From Zygnema cylindricum (Eukaryota > Streptophyta > Zygnematophyceae > Zygnematales > Zygnemataceae), in assembly GCA_037447655.1 (NCBI GenBank), contig JBBHKE010002887.1:124001-188000 (forward strand): a DNA stretch of 64,000 nt, in the 5' to 3' direction. The notes under the pieces are model-generated. The model saw only the letters and a list, made by a program, of their open reading frames with translations, did no database searches and was not told where the DNA came from. Below, piece after piece: positions 1-11,528 of the stretch (within the stretch, counting starts at the first letter, position 1; each line of letters starts with the position of its first letter). The position numbers were made by a program, and so were the translations under genes.

Positions 1-1072
1 ATCCGGACTGGGTGGTCCTTCAAGTGGATGTTGCCAACGCATTTAACATGGTTAGTCGTAATGCTATCTTTCGAGAATTAAGGCATGCTCAATCGCCGAT
101 TAACCACATTTTCCCTTTTGTGCGTGCCTTTTATTCTCGTCCAAGCCCCCTTATCTTTCCTCTTGGCGGTCCTTTTGGTGATGTTGCCACTTTAGAATCT
201 GTGACTGGCACTCGCCAGGGTGATCTTTTAAGGGCACCCCTCTTTGCGATGGCTTAACTTCAGGCATTGCGGGACTCTGCTGCGGCTTTTCAAGGTTGTT
301 TATTCCCTTCGATTGCGGATGATACGCATATTATCGGTCCTCGAGACCAAGTTTTGTCTTCCTTCACACATTTTGCAGAGCAACTTTGTAAGATTGGTTT
401 ATCAATAAAGCCATCTAAATGTGTAGCGTGGTTCCCCCAAAGCTTACCTTCCGATACCCCGTCCCTATGCGTTTTCGAATCGCGTCTTCAACAGAGGAAA
501 TCAAAGCTTTAAAATATCCTATTGGCACCCCATCGTTTATGAACCATGTTATTAGTGATGCTTTCTTGGAGGACCTCTCGCACTCGGATGACCTTCCTAA
601 GCTCTCCGACTCCCAAGTGGCTTTCGCAATCCTCACTCGTTGTTTTGCTCAACGTCCTCTTTATCTTGCCCGAACTGTCCCACCAACGCCCTCATTTTTG
701 TCATCTCTTAAGGTCTTCGACAGCAAACGTTTTAGCGCACTTCACCACCTCGTTGGGCATGGGATTTTTGATCTTCCAGAGGGCTCGTTTGCTCGCCAAC
801 AAGCAAGTCTCCCTATTTCGAATGGCGGCTTAGGTTTGATTCCCGTGGCTAGAGTTGCTCCGGCGACATACTTGGGTAGTTGGGCTTTAGTGGCACCTAC
901 CATCACCTCTCAATTTATCGTCAATGACGTTCCAATCATGGCCTTGGTTGTCCCTAAGGTGGAGGAAAACCTTTTTCCTTTTCTTGAGACTAGTGCAAAC
1001 GTCATAGTGACGATAAACTGTATGTTTTGCCAAATTCTATACGAATACCCTTTTTACAGTAGAGGATATTAG
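1..1072 (+). pseudogene. LINE-type (non-LTR) reverse transcriptase fragment
   Basis: This is the central to C-terminal part of a non-LTR retrotransposon reverse transcriptase, which copies element RNA at a nicked target. Seen in order: D-V-A-N-A-F-N near position 24 (first catalytic Asp block), T-G-T-R-Q-G-D at about 205-225 (the usual G-x-R-Q-G-D motif), and I-A-D-D-T-H at about 312-330 (the catalytic A/Y-x-D-D block). A thumb/connection-like region ending in G-G-L-G-L and Y-L-G-S-W follows at about 830-890. The frame has a TAA at 255-257 and shifts between about 420 and 510, so it is dead. The 5' part lies outside the window. No poly-A tail or target duplication was found after 1072. LINE class is secure; the clade is not. 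Confidence 0.8.
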
Positions 1073-1220
1073 CGTGCCAAATTAGAGTACTTAAATAAAT
1101 TAATGTAAACTTCATAGTTGAAACAGCTCTATCACATAAACTAGCGTTAATTACTCTAATTTTTTTTTTAGTTTTTGTACTCTATTTTTTATTCATTACT
1201 CTAATTACGATTCGCGGTGT

Positions 1221-1422
1221 AGTGTTAATGTTTTTTCGCCACTTAAAACATCTTTTCTCCGTACACACTTGTCGGATTTCAGATCTGACGGTTGCGATTA
1301 AAAGGTAAGATTCTTAGCTTCCGATTGGCGGTCTCAAATTTAGAAATCCGACAAGTGTATACGGTGAAAAAATGTTTTATGTGGCGAAAAAAAAATTAAC
1401 ACTAATAGCGATTCGCGGTATA
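1221..1422. mobile_element. MITE, family M, copy 1
   Basis: Two arms of about 58 bp are near-perfect inverted repeats (1222-1279 against about 1344-1402), each carrying the motif CGCCACTTAAAACATC and CCGTACACACTTGTCGGA. The right end continues into CTAATAGCGATTCGCGGT. The left outer terminus does not match the family and looks replaced by another element's end. There is no coding capacity. Five related copies lie in this window. Confidence 0.8.
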
Positions 1423-2410
1423 GTTTTTTGAAACTTCCTGGTTACCGGTTACTATGCTCAAGATTGTCCGTACAAGCGTGCAATTGTAGATTATTAAGAA
1501 TTACACGGAACCGCTACACCGCGCATCGTTATTAGTGTCACGGTCACTAATTTGGATTCTTAAAATTTTCATTTTTTTCCAAAAATAGTATACGTGATTT
1601 TAATTTTTCCTTGACGTTAATTGAGGTTCCGTACAAATTAGCGTACAGAACCAAAGTACATTAATATGTAAATAGTGTGGTGTACGGTCGATGTCAGACC
1701 GTACATAAATGTACCTTTTTAGTTGAAAATTTTACAAAAAATGAATTAAATCGGACGCGTTCGCATAGGAACGTGCCTAAAAAAACGGGATTGGTCTGAC
1801 ATGTAAATAAGTCTGACATGTACGGATATTTAAATTTCACTACGGTGTACGATTTTTTATATTTTGTACGGATACATATAATAATGTATATAATCGTACA
1901 GAAAATTTTCCATTTTTGCTGTTCCAAATTAGCGTGAACACTGAAATTAAAATAAACCTATTTTTTTTTAATTTTCAAATTCTTAATTAGCGTCAATGAC
2001 GGTATATTTACTTACACACTATTTAAACTTTGACACTAATAACGATGCGCGGTGTACTGTAACTATCCACATAGGTACTTCCTACGTAAGAGAGCCTGTA
2101 CGGACTAATCATGAACATAACGTTTTTTACAATGTTTTGGCCGTACAGTCGTACTTTACCCTATGGTTCATTCTGACATTTACGCGCTTCGCTTATTTTC
2201 ACTGTAGGCATTGCCGGCTCTTATTTTGTCTGTAGCGGTCCCTTAGTCTTGCGATAGTCACCATCTTCTAAAGAGACAAACAATGCTCAATTGGGATCCA
2301 AGATTGCTGACCAGAAACCGATGCCGGATTTTCAAGATGCATCTTGGCAGTAGTGCCTTGTCAGAGATCCTTAAGTCGATTTTACAGTTAAAACATTTAG
2401 AAATTTGTCG
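1423..2410 (+). repeat. Interspersed repeat R1, copy 1 (interrupted by X1)
   Basis: Unclassified repeat found three times in the window. It starts near TTTTTTGAAACTTCCTGG, passes through TACTTTACCCTATGGTT and TTGCCGGCTCTTATTTTG, then TGGGATCCAAGATT, and ends near AAGTCGATTTTACAG. Here it is split by TIR element X1 at 1517-2054. No convincing protein was seen, so it may be a non-autonomous element. Confidence 0.6.
1517..2054. mobile_element. TIR DNA element X1 (non-autonomous), complete
   Basis: Ends are inverted repeats of about 24 bp, CACCGCGCATCGTTATTAGT at the left and its reverse complement at the right, flanked by TA on both sides (1515-1516 and 2055-2056). The 538-bp interior has no credible ORF. 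The flanking R1 sequence is continuous across it when compared with R1 copy 2, which supports insertion with TA duplication. A TA target with these ends suggests the Tc1/mariner superfamily; this is inference. Confidence 0.75.
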
Positions 2411-2517
2411 TATTGGTAACATTATCCGTACTTGCATTTTGCCGATTCAAATGTTGGGCGTCGGAAAAGTCGACACGCGTTTCTAATCATTGGCAGTCGC
2501 ACGCTGACCTGAAAATG

Positions 2518-2733
2518 CACCGTGTATCGCTATTAGTGTTGATACGATTTCGCCACTTAAAACATATTTTCTCCGTACACAATTGTCGGATTTTCAATGT
2601 GAGACCGCCAATCGGAAGCTGAGAATGTTACCTTTCAATCGCAACCGTCACGTCCACAATCCAAGAAGTGTGTACGGAGAAAAGATGTTTGAAGATACTA
2701 AAAAAATGTTAACACTAATAGCGATTCACGGTG
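2518..2733. mobile_element. MITE, family M, copy 2
   Basis: Complete family member of about 216 bp. The left end CACCGTGTATCGCTATTAGT pairs with the right end ACTAATAGCGATTCACGGTG, and internal arms carry CCACTTAAAACAT and CCGTACACAATTGTCGGA. The core has the AGACCGCCAATCGGAAGCTG segment shared by other copies. TA follows the right end. Confidence 0.8.
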
Positions 2734-3218
2734 TAATAAGCGGCTTAGGGTTGATTCACATGACGAACACATTTAGATACGTTTCGCTCTCGTAAATCAA
2801 AACTTTCAGAAAACGTACAAAAATCTGCCCTAACTTACTAGGCAAACCCTTGACTTTAAGGTTCAAACAGCGAAAGAGAATCAAAGAATCCAATATGTTT
2901 GTAACGGAAGCCCCATCAAAGGGCGTTTTTCGAACCAAATCAAGAGGGAGAATCCATTGATGACGTTATCAGTTCTGTCGTTCAATTTTGCCAGATTTTG
3001 TAACTTGTACTCAGTTCTGTCCAAAAAGCAATAAAAGAGACGTTTAATGGCTGTAAAACTTCACGCGACAAAGAGCAGCATGGTCAAAACAATCTGGACT
3101 ATTAGAAAAATATAGTAAGCGTACGGACATAATTTTAAGTATAGAAACCGTGAAGGACTATGATTTTTTTTATCACGTAAATTTGTACGCCTAATTGCAA
3201 TGTATTGAATTGGATGTA
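2734..3218. other. No feature recognised
   Basis: AT-rich sequence between a MITE and a minisatellite. Short open frames occur on both strands, but none has a recognisable motif or sustained coding character. Near 3210-3290 it grades into CATTGCATTGGA-type runs that lead into the tandem array. Confidence 0.5.
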
Positions 3219-3560
3219 TGACATTGCATGGCATTGCATTGGAGATTCCGAATTGCATTCCAATAGACACTCAGAGATGCATTGGACATCTTGCATTGCT
3301 CTAGACATTCGGCTTTCCATTAGACCTCCGGCTTTCCATTAAACATTCGGCTTTCCTTTAAAAATCCGGCTTTCCATTAAACATTTGGCTTTCCATTAAA
3401 CATTTTGCTTTCCATTAAAAATTCGGCTTTCCATTAGACATTTGGCAATCATTCGACATTCCATTAGACATTTGGTATTCCTCCAGACATTCAACATTTC
3501 ATCAGGCATCCGACATATCCTTAATAATTCGGTATTCCGTTAGACATTCGACATGCTGTT
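3219..3560. repeat. 19-bp minisatellite
   Basis: Tandem array of a 19-bp unit close to ACATTCGGCTTTCCATTAA. The best units are at about 3305-3455 and units become more divergent towards both edges (for example ACATTTGGTATTCC and ACATTCGACATGC). There is no coding pattern. Confidence 0.8.
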
Positions 3561-4083
3561 TTAGTCTTCTACCGTACATAGCGTACTAAATTTTACTACA
3601 ACTGTCCTCTATACGGTATATTAAACGGTGATTCTCAAATAGTGTTTTCAGCGCCCCTAAATTACGACCCTTGAGCGTAGAATAGAATACGAAATAATTT
3701 TATCTCCACCACACTAGTGTAGATGCTCTGTAATTAGAGTTGATTACTCTAATTCAGGGGGGATTTAAATATAATACTGTACGCGTTATGCCACTTCATA
3801 CCTAAACTGCACATTTTTTCATATAAACCAACATAAATAAGTTCAGATTATTGCGTTGACAGGGGAAAGTGAGTGGCGTCAAAACGGGAAAGCGTTTGAT
3901 AAAATAGTAATAAAGAAAAGGGAAAAAAGCGTGAACTTGTTCTCATATCTCGAGGTGTTCACCTAGCACTTTGGGGTGCCCTTCTAGCACTTTTTGTTGT
4001 CAGTTCCTAAAGGATAAATCACCATTGATGTCCTTTACTGTACTTTGTACAAAGGATGATGTACTTTTACAAAATAACTTGGT
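3561..4083. other. No feature recognised
   Basis: AT-rich intergenic-type sequence. I see no gene, RNA gene or terminal repeat here. Confidence 0.5.
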
Positions 4084-4241
4084 ACACAGTGAATTTTTAT
4101 TGGCATCAATGTTTTTTTTCCCACCTATAACATCTTTTCTCCGTACACACTTTTCGAATTGTACATCTGACGGTTGAGATAAAAAGATAATATTCTCAGC
4201 TTCCGATTGGCGGTCTCAAATTGAATATCAGACAAGTGTAT
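4084..4241. mobile_element. MITE, family M, copy 3, truncated
   Basis: The left half is recognisable: ACACAGTGAATTTTTATTGG, then CATCTTTTCTCCGTACACAC and the core TTCCGATTGGCGGTCTCAAA. The right arm stops after GACAAGTGTA, so the right terminus is lost. Old copy. Confidence 0.65.
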
Positions 4242-4495
4242 AAATTTATATAAATTCAAATTTCAATTTCAGTTCAATATTGTTTCAAATGTATCAGTAA
4301 ATTGTTTCAAATGTATCGGTTAAGAAACGTACTACAGTACCGTACAAACACGTAAATAAACGCGCTCTAAAGTTACATTTTCTCCCCGACCCTCGTTTGA
4401 CATGGAAATCATATTGATTCCGACGATCGTACCATCTTCTTAGATTTAGCAAGTTTGCGTTGGAAAACGAAGTTATGGCGATCTACTGAACTTTA

Positions 4496-5057
4496 TGTTG
4501 AGATTCAGAAAAAGTGGCTATAAGATCGACCAATTACAAGACAGGAAGCTAAGGAAAACAAATCTCTATATAAGAAAGAAAGGTTTAATTACTAAACAAG
4601 AAAGAAGATAGATTATGCGACAAAATAAGCACTCAGTGCAAAAATAGCAGTAGGGAAAAAATTGGAGAGAATCATTCAGTAGATTGATGATTAATTGATG
4701 CATAGCTTTGGTACATTTTTATATGTGTAGGTATCATGTAGACCTATGCAACTTGCGTGTCACGTAAAGAAATAGAATCTAACTTGTGACACACGTAGAC
4801 CAATCAAAGACCGCCAAGTACAAAATGTCCGCATGCTTTTTCGTCACGTATACTTAAAATTTGCGGCTACTTGACTTCCTGTACACTATAAGTCAAGGAC
4901 CACGTTTTCACGAAAACTTGACGTCTACGTATATGTACCTTCACGTCTATCAACCGTACATATAACTAACAAGACTCCGGTTGATTTATTCACACGTCAC
5001 TTTGACTATGTTTGACTTTTTGGTCCTTTGCTGAAAATGGACGCAGAAATCTTAACA
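4496..5057 (-). repeat. C1 3' LTR
   Basis: 562-bp copy nearly identical to 9223-9784. It reads TGTTGAGATTCA at its left end and ATCTTAACA at its right end. The left flank CTTTA is the target duplication. Confidence 0.95.
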
Positions 5058-5070
5058 CCCCCTCTCTAGG
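5058..5070 (-). other. C1 polypurine tract
   Basis: On the minus strand the sequence CCTAGAGAGGGGG directly precedes the 3' LTR. This is the expected plus-strand primer position of an LTR retrotransposon. Confidence 0.75.
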
Positions 5071-5124
5071 TCATTTTCTGCATACTATCAATTGTCTTCA
5101 CTAAATAGGACCAACTCCTGTGAG

Positions 5125-7644
5125 CTAATTACAAACAACTATTTTATCTCGAGGAATTGCCTTAGTCTTGTGATCGCTTGCTTGTTGAGCTAAACTAACA
5201 AACTCAAACTTTAAAACTTTCTTTTCAACATGTTCTCTCACAAAATGTGTTTGAGTGTCTATATGTTTTGTCCTTGCATGGTAAACTAGGTTTTTCATCA
5301 AAGCTATGCTACTCTGATTATCTGTGAGAATTAACGTTTCCTCTATGGGTTCAAACCCTATCTCAAAATAAAAATTGCGAAGCCAAATGGCTTCCTTTGC
5401 TGCTTGAGTAGCCGCCACGTATTCCGCCTCCGTGCTTGATAACGCCACAGAAGATTGGCGTTTCGAACTCTAATTGATAGGTTCTCCTAAACACGTGAAA
5501 ATCCAGCCGATAGTGCTCCTCCTTGTGTCGAGGTTGCCTCCCCAATCCGCATCAACATAGGCGGAAAAATCCATGTCTCGAGTGTTCTTCAAGAATTGTA
5601 GGCCGTAATTTACAGTCATTTTCACATAACGTAAAATACGTTTAACTCCATACCAGTGCTCGTAACCTAGGTTTTGCATAAACTGACTAACTGAGCCTAC
5701 AGTTGCAACTAAATCTGGGCGTGTGCCAACCATTAAATACATCAAGCTGCCTACTACCTCTTTGTATGGGACTTGCCTCATCTGTTATTTCTCAAACTCT
5801 GACTTAGGACCCATTTCCTTTGTAAGCTTTTGATTCGGGTCTAAAGGTGTTGATACGGGAATACAATCTTCCATACCAAAACGTTTTAATACTTCTTTTG
5901 TATATTTCTGTTGATTCATGGAGACTGTATAAGCATCATTTTTGATTTCTATACCAAGAAGGTAACTTAACTCTCCAAGATCAGTCGTCTCAAATTTGCT
6001 ATTCAATAACCGTTTGACCTTTTCAATCTCGGTTGATAGATAACCAAACACATTCATGTCATCGACATAAACTGAGACAATCACTAAGTTTTTGTCTTCC
6101 CCAATAGTGTAAATTGCTCTATCTGGGTGACATCTCTCAAAACCTTCTTTTCTCATTTCGGTGTTAAGTTTGATGTTCCAACACCTAGGTCTTTGTTTTA
6201 GACCGTATATAGATTTGTATATTTTACACACCATGTAATATTTTCCAGGTTCTATCATGCCCTCTGGTTGTTCCATGTAGACTTCTTCCTCTAAATCCCC
6301 ATTAAGAAATGCAGTTTTGATATCTAGTTGATGCATCTGCATTCCCTTTGCTGCCCCTAAGTCTATTAAACTTCTGAGACTATTAAACTTCACTACTGGT
6401 GAGAAAGTCTCAATGTAATCAACACCCTCTTCTTGTGAATACCCCTTAGCTACAAACCTCGATTTTTATCTTTCCACTGATCCATCTGATTTCCTCTTAA
6501 TCTTAAAGACCCATTTACACCCCACAATGTTTTTATCTTCTAGGCGTTCAACTAAGGTCCAGGTTTTGTTTTTGATTAGTGATTCATATTCTAATTCTAT
6601 TGCCTCCTTCCATTTCTGAGAATTAGAACTCTCCAAAGCTTCATGAAAGGTTTGCGGTTCCCCCTTTGGCGCCATAAAGCAATAAGCTAAACCCACATCT
6701 CCTGTTTTTTCAATGAGCCATTTTGGTTTAGCACGTATCCGATTAGGAACTCTTTGAGGAGTTACCTTCAATCTTGATTGTTGAATCAGATTCGGAGAGG
6801 TTGCAATTTGCGAAGGTTGTTGTGCCAATAACTTCTCCACTGGTAAAGGTTGAAAGGTTGATGTTCCACAGGGGATGACCGAAGACTGAACAGGAATGGA
6901 AATTGGCGGCGATGACGAAGGCTCCACTTCATCTTCTCTGCTTGGAGTACTTGGTGTTTGTGGAGACCCACTTTTCAATTCTTCGTGACTGTTAAATGGA
7001 ACAGTGACGGTATCTGGTTCTTCAGACCAAAGGTCAAAACTACCTGTCACATCTAAACTATTTTCTTTCCCTTCATCTACAGTCACATCTCAACTAACAT
7101 AAAATTTCCTTGTAACTGAGTCATAAATTTTGTAATCTTTTCTATTTATGTCATAACCTACAAAGACACCAATCCAACTCTTCTTATCGAATTTCTTTCT
7201 ATTTTGTGCTGGGATGTGAACAAAGGTTTTGTTTCCAAAAACTCTAAAATGTTTAACATTTGGTTTAAAGAATGACCAAGCTTCTTCAGGTGTAATATCT
7301 TTCAGAGAAGTACTAGGAGAACGATTTTTCAAATAAACTGCAGTAAGGACAGCTTCAGCTTATAGATTTTGACTTAGTTTTGCACTATGTACTAAACAAC
7401 GTGCAATTTCAACCAAAGTTCGGTTAAGTCTTTCTAATACTCCGTTTTGTTGCGGACTATAAGCTATTGTGAATTTTTGTTGTATCCCCCAAGTTTTGCA
7501 GTTTTCCTTAAAAGCATTGGAGGTATATTCTCCCCCATTATCCGACCTTAAAATTTGGATCCGTTCTCCTGCCTGGTTTTCTACCATGGTTTTATACTCT
7601 CTGAACTTCTCTAGAGTTTCACTCTTAGATTTCATAAAGTACAC
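5125..7644 (-). pseudogene. C1 pol: integrase core, reverse transcriptase, RNase H
   Basis: One reading frame holds the copia pol domains, broken by in-frame stops at about 7360, 7090, 6466, 5785 and 5470. In order: integrase core with L-R-S-D-N-G-G-E-Y and S-P-Q-Q-N-G-V-L-E-R (7380-7560); the G-C-K-W-V-F-K-I-K start of reverse transcriptase (about 6480-6530); L-D-I-K-T-A-F-L-N-G (about 6300); the catalytic Y-V-D-D (about 6060); Y-L-L-G-I-E; and RNase H with S-S-T-E-A-E-Y (5415-5440). These enzymes would make cDNA and insert it, but this copy cannot produce them. The upstream gag-protease frame is joined through a frameshift near 7640-7690. Confidence 0.9.
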
Positions 7645-9207
7645 CCATACTTTTCTAAAGCACTCATCCGTAAACGTGATGAAAATCTAGAACCTCTAAG
7701 ACTTAAGGGGTGAGGACCGCTCAAGTTAGAATGAATAAGCTCCAACTTCCTTCTATGTTTGGGTTCATCATCTTTATGAAAAAGAAGCCTTTTTTGCTTA
7801 CCTTGAGCACATCCTTCACACACCTTAAGGTTGTCTTTGACGTTGACGTCCTCAAGTCTTGGGACCATCTTCATTTCGATGAGTCGTTTGAGATTCTGCT
7901 CTCCCAGATGACCAAATCGTTGATGCCATAGCTCCAAAGTCTCCCCTTCTTTGCTGAAATTCATCTGTGCATCTCCATCACCCAAGCGTAGAACAAAAAG
8001 ATTCCCTTTCGGATATCCAAGAGCGATTAGCTTCCCCTCACTTTTAATTTCACACCGTTCACTTTTCTTTTTCTCAAATTTGACTTTTAGTCCACTCTTT
8101 ACAGTATGCATAACACTGAAAAGGTTATGCTTTAAACCTGGTAAGTATAAAACATCTTTTAAATGCCCTTCATGAATACCAGTATCACAATATAACTGTA
8201 ACTTAACCTTGCCTATTAAACTGGTCTCTATAATCTTATCATCTGCCAGTACAATTTTTTGAGGATTTTGTAATGGTGTGAGAGAAGAAAAGATAGACTT
8301 AACATTACACATATGATGGGATGCTCTAGAATCTATAATCCATTTAATTTTCTGGGCATTTGACTGTGTGAGAAAAAGTTTAGTCTCATCCTGAATGGTC
8401 ATGGCAAATGATGGTTTGTTCTGTCTAGTTTTGTCTTTATTACGACAAACTGAAGACTTATGACCTGGTTTTCCACAACTATAACAAATAATCTTTTTCT
8501 TGAAGTTTTCACTTTCTTTCTTTTTAAATCTACAAACAGCAGTCTGATGATTCGTTTTCCCACATATAGCACAAGCGGTTACTGACTCAGTGCGTTTTAC
8601 TGACTGTTTGCCTTTGACATAAAGAGCTGAATTTGACTCTTTTTCCTCTTTTTTTTTGATTTCAACTTCTTCTTGAGTGAAATGTTGACATACTGCATCA
8701 AAGTCTAAAGTAGGTTGACTTTTCAAAGCTGTGATCATCATAGCATACTGTGATGGTAATGACTTAAACAGTGTGAGGATTAAATCATCATCACTCAGTT
8801 TTGTGCTGACTGCGGCTAACTGTAATTTAAGCTCTTTTAGTCTATTTATATGAGTTTCCATATTATCTCCATTCTCCATACTAAAGTCCAACAATTTGTT
8901 TTTTAATTGCATTATGTTGGACGGATTAGTACGCTCATGTACAGTCCTTAATTTCTCACACGTAGCCTTAGGTTTATCTAGCTCAACTATGTGTGAAAGT
9001 TGATTGTCTTCCACAGCTAGAAAAATTAATGTTGCTGCCTCTTCTTCTTTTCTATGATATTTTACTGTTATTAAAGCTTCAGTAGGTTTTAGTTCAGTGC
9101 CTGCTACAATACTCCAGTAATTCTTAAATTTTAGAATTCAGGTCATCTTAGCTTTCCATAGTAAATGATTACTACCATTTAATTTATGGATGTCTGTAAT
9201 GTTACCT
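7632..9207 (-). pseudogene. C1 gag, protease and integrase N-terminus
   Basis: The gag frame can be followed from about 9207 (D-I-H-K-L-N-G-S-N-H) through a TGA at 9138-9140 into an uninterrupted 460-codon stretch starting at 9014. It has two zinc knuckles of the C-x2-C-x4-H-x4-C kind (C-A-I-C..., about 8540-8580, and C-Y-S-C-G-K-P-G-H, about 8450-8490). The protease active site reads W-I-I-D-S-R-A-S instead of the usual D-S-G-A, so the catalytic loop is damaged. The integrase zinc-binding region (H-Q-R-F-G-H and C-E-G-C-A-Q-G-K) follows. The frame shifts before the integrase core. Confidence 0.9.
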
Positions 9208-9210
9208 AAA

Positions 9211-9222
9211 GCTCCGATACCA
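9211..9222 (-). other. C1 primer-binding site (initiator tRNA-Met 3' end)
   Basis: The minus strand reads TGGTATCGGAGC directly after the LTR end CTCACCA. The common plant retrotransposon primer site is TGGTATCAGAGC, complementary to the acceptor end of initiator tRNA-Met. Confidence 0.85.
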
Positions 9223-9784
9223 TGGTGAGATTCATAAAAAGTGGCTATAAAATCCACCAATTACAAGACAGGAAGCTAAGGAAAACAAATCTCTATATAA
9301 GAAAGAAAGGTTTAATTACTAAACAAGAAAGAAGATAGATTATGCGACAAAATAAGCACTCAGTGCAAAAATAGCAGTAGGGAAAAAATTGGAGAGAATC
9401 ATTTAGTAGATTGATGATTAATTGATGCATAGCTTTGGTACATTTTTATATGTGTAGGTGTCGTGTAGACCTATGCAACTTGTGTGTCACGTAAAGAAAT
9501 AGAATCTAACTTGTGACACACGTAGACCAATCAAAGACCGCCAAGTACAAAATGTGCGCATGCTTTTTTGTCATGTATACTCAAAATTTGTGGCTACTTC
9601 ACTTCCCGTACACTACAAGTCAAGGACCACGTTTTCACGAAAGCTTGACGTCTTCCTATATGTACCTTCACGTCTACCAATCGTACATATAACTAACAAG
9701 ACTCTGGTTGATTTATTCACATGTCACTTTGACTATGTTTGACTTTCTGGTCCTTAGCTGTTAATGGACGCATAAATCTTAACA
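9223..9784 (-). repeat. C1 5' LTR
   Basis: 562-bp partner of 4496-5057, starting TGGTGAGATTCA and ending ATCTTAACA, followed by the target duplication CTTTA. It should contain the promoter; I did not assign a TATA box. Confidence 0.95.
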
Positions 9785-9789
9785 CTTTA

Positions 9790-10370
9790 GGTGAAGGGAA
9801 TCACTAGAAACAATTGTCAGGGATTCCGTTTAGATTTCCTCTCAGATCTCTTCAGGGGCTGTGAAATGGCGCTTACATAGAAAGCATTTTATAACACAGA
9901 GAAAGTACCGAAACAAAAACATGAAATTGATCGCCACTGTTAATTTGGTTTTGTCAATAAATAATTTTGAGAGATCACTAGTACAATCTGACAGAAATAC
10001 AGAAGCTTCCAAAAATTATCGATGTTTCCAGAAGACAAGAATCTATGTTGGTCTTTAGCACAAAAAACAAGCTACAATAACAAGCCGTTAATTGAATGTA
10101 GACCACTTTTGAAGAACAGTACGGACAACCGATCAACAACTTTCAATTCATTGCGGGACGGTCCTCCGTTTAACAATTACATGTGACTCGTATTTAAACT
10201 ATTTGATCCACGATAACTATTTATACAACAAAAAAAACAATGAATTTCAGTCTCATTCGCTTGTCAAGTTTCCCACCCTCACCCTCCACTTTCCTTCCCT
10301 CTCCGCCATTCTCTCCCACCCAGCCTCATCCCGTCTATCTCTCTCTCTCTCTCTCCCTATTAGTCAAATC
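9790..10370. other. No gene recognised
   Basis: AT-rich spacer. A pyrimidine-rich stretch with short CT repeats (10270-10360) lies just before the ATG at 10371 and could be the 5' leader of the fragment described next, but nothing proves transcription. Confidence 0.45.
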
Positions 10371-10640
10371 ATGGCCTTGCGGTGCCCCTTGGTGCTATGC
10401 CTGACCTTCTAGGCGGCCTGTCTGGCGACCACACGTGTGGCGGCGGATCCCGAGCCAATCAACGACGTGGCCAACGCGACGGCCGCCGCCAGCGACTTCG
10501 TGCTGACGGACATGCCGGGGAAGCAGACGGTCTACCCGGCCGGCAAGACGTTCAAGACGACGGTGGTTATCCTGCCGAGAGCTGACAAGCTAGGCCTCAT
10601 AAACGCCATTTACACTTTTGAAGTCAGAGCTGTACTGTTG
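10371..10640 (+). pseudogene. GC-rich secreted-protein fragment, possibly germin-like cupin
   Basis: A GC-rich island in AT-rich DNA. From ATG 10371 it encodes a hydrophobic N-terminus like a signal peptide (M-A-L-R-C-P-L-V-L-C-L) broken by TAG at 10410-10412. It then continues A-A-D-P-E-P-I-N-D, a D-F-V-L-T-D motif, V-Y-P-A-G-K-T-F and a D-K-L-G-L-I-N-A-I-Y-T-F-E-V block ending near 10635, after which coding character stops. A second copy of that last block at 43575-43662 continues to W-H-P-R, which resembles the start of the metal-binding cupin box of germins. The cupin assignment rests on that short match only. No 3' exons were found nearby; it may be a first-exon remnant. Confidence 0.4.
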
Positions 10641-10974
10641 TTAGGGGATAAAATTTTATCGACACTTTTCAAAATTAGAGACACCGAGTGTGCTATGTTT
10701 ATTATTGTTATCTTGAGTAATGGCAATAGTATCCTGACACAAGTTTTGAGCATATTCTTTGTAGAAACAACACAAAACTAAACAAAACATATATTAAAAT
10801 ATAATTATACAAGTCAAAAAGCGCCAAGAAACGGCATCTAAATACATGGCTAAAGTATAAACAATAATAACGAACTAGAAAATCAACCGAACTGAGAGGG
10901 AAAAAATAGAAAAATTAGGAGAAATGTTTACTGCGTACAAACTTTATCGTTTAGTTTGAACTTTTCTGATAGTA

Positions 10975-11528
10975 CATCGTGAATCGTTATTAGACCTATG
11001 TACTCTATATTCGCGCCCCAAAATTTTGACATTGATACCCGAAATACAATGACTGATTCTATTTTATCCGTGACTTTAATTACGGTTCTTGTGAATTAGC
11101 GTCAATGGAATTTCCGTACTTATTTCATGAATCGTGTGGTGTACGGAATGTGTTTGCTGGTACAAAACTGTACTCGATTACCAAAAATCGTACGGCAATT
11201 GTAGTTAACTTATGTCGGTTGCATACAGAACTGCGCTTAGAATAAACGTGGAGTCGCGTTTGCGACAAACGCGTTGGCAAACCCAAATTAGAATTATGGA
11301 TTAATTAAACTGAAAGGACGCAACGTGGTACGGATTGTCATATTTTGTACTCTCATCTATTTTAACGTATTTGTAATGACGGCGGATTCTGTATACCTAA
11401 ATGAGTGTTATAGAGAAATTACAATTAAACATTTTTTTCATAATAGTATTGAAACACAAATTAGAATCAATGACACTAATTTATTATTAATACTAATAAT
11501 TTCTTTAGTCTAATAAAGATTCACGGTG
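10975..11528. mobile_element. TIR DNA element Y, X-related
   Basis: Left end CATCGTGAATCGTTATTAGA pairs with right end CTAATAAAGATTCACGGTG, with TA outside both ends (10973-10974 and 11529-11530). Length is about 554 bp, near that of X1, and internal stretches such as GTGTGGTGTACGG are shared with X1. There is no coding capacity. Confidence 0.65.

Larger units (their letters stand above)
4496..9784 (-). mobile_element. Ty1/copia LTR retrotransposon C1, complete but inactive
   Basis: A 5.3-kb element on the minus strand. Both LTRs are 562 bp (4496-5057 and 9223-9784), begin TG and end CA on the plus strand, and are flanked by the 5-bp duplication CTTTA (4491-4495 and 9785-9789). Next to the 5' LTR (right side) is TGGTATCGGAGC, complementary to the 3' end of initiator tRNA-Met with one difference from the common plant primer site. 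A purine tract abuts the 3' LTR at 5058-5070. Domain order is gag, protease, integrase, reverse transcriptase, RNase H, which defines copia. At least six stops and one frameshift make it non-coding. Confidence 0.95.

Noticed and set aside
3219-3560. CRISPR array
   Set aside because: Units are contiguous with no unique spacers, and the context is eukaryotic repeat DNA; it is a minisatellite.
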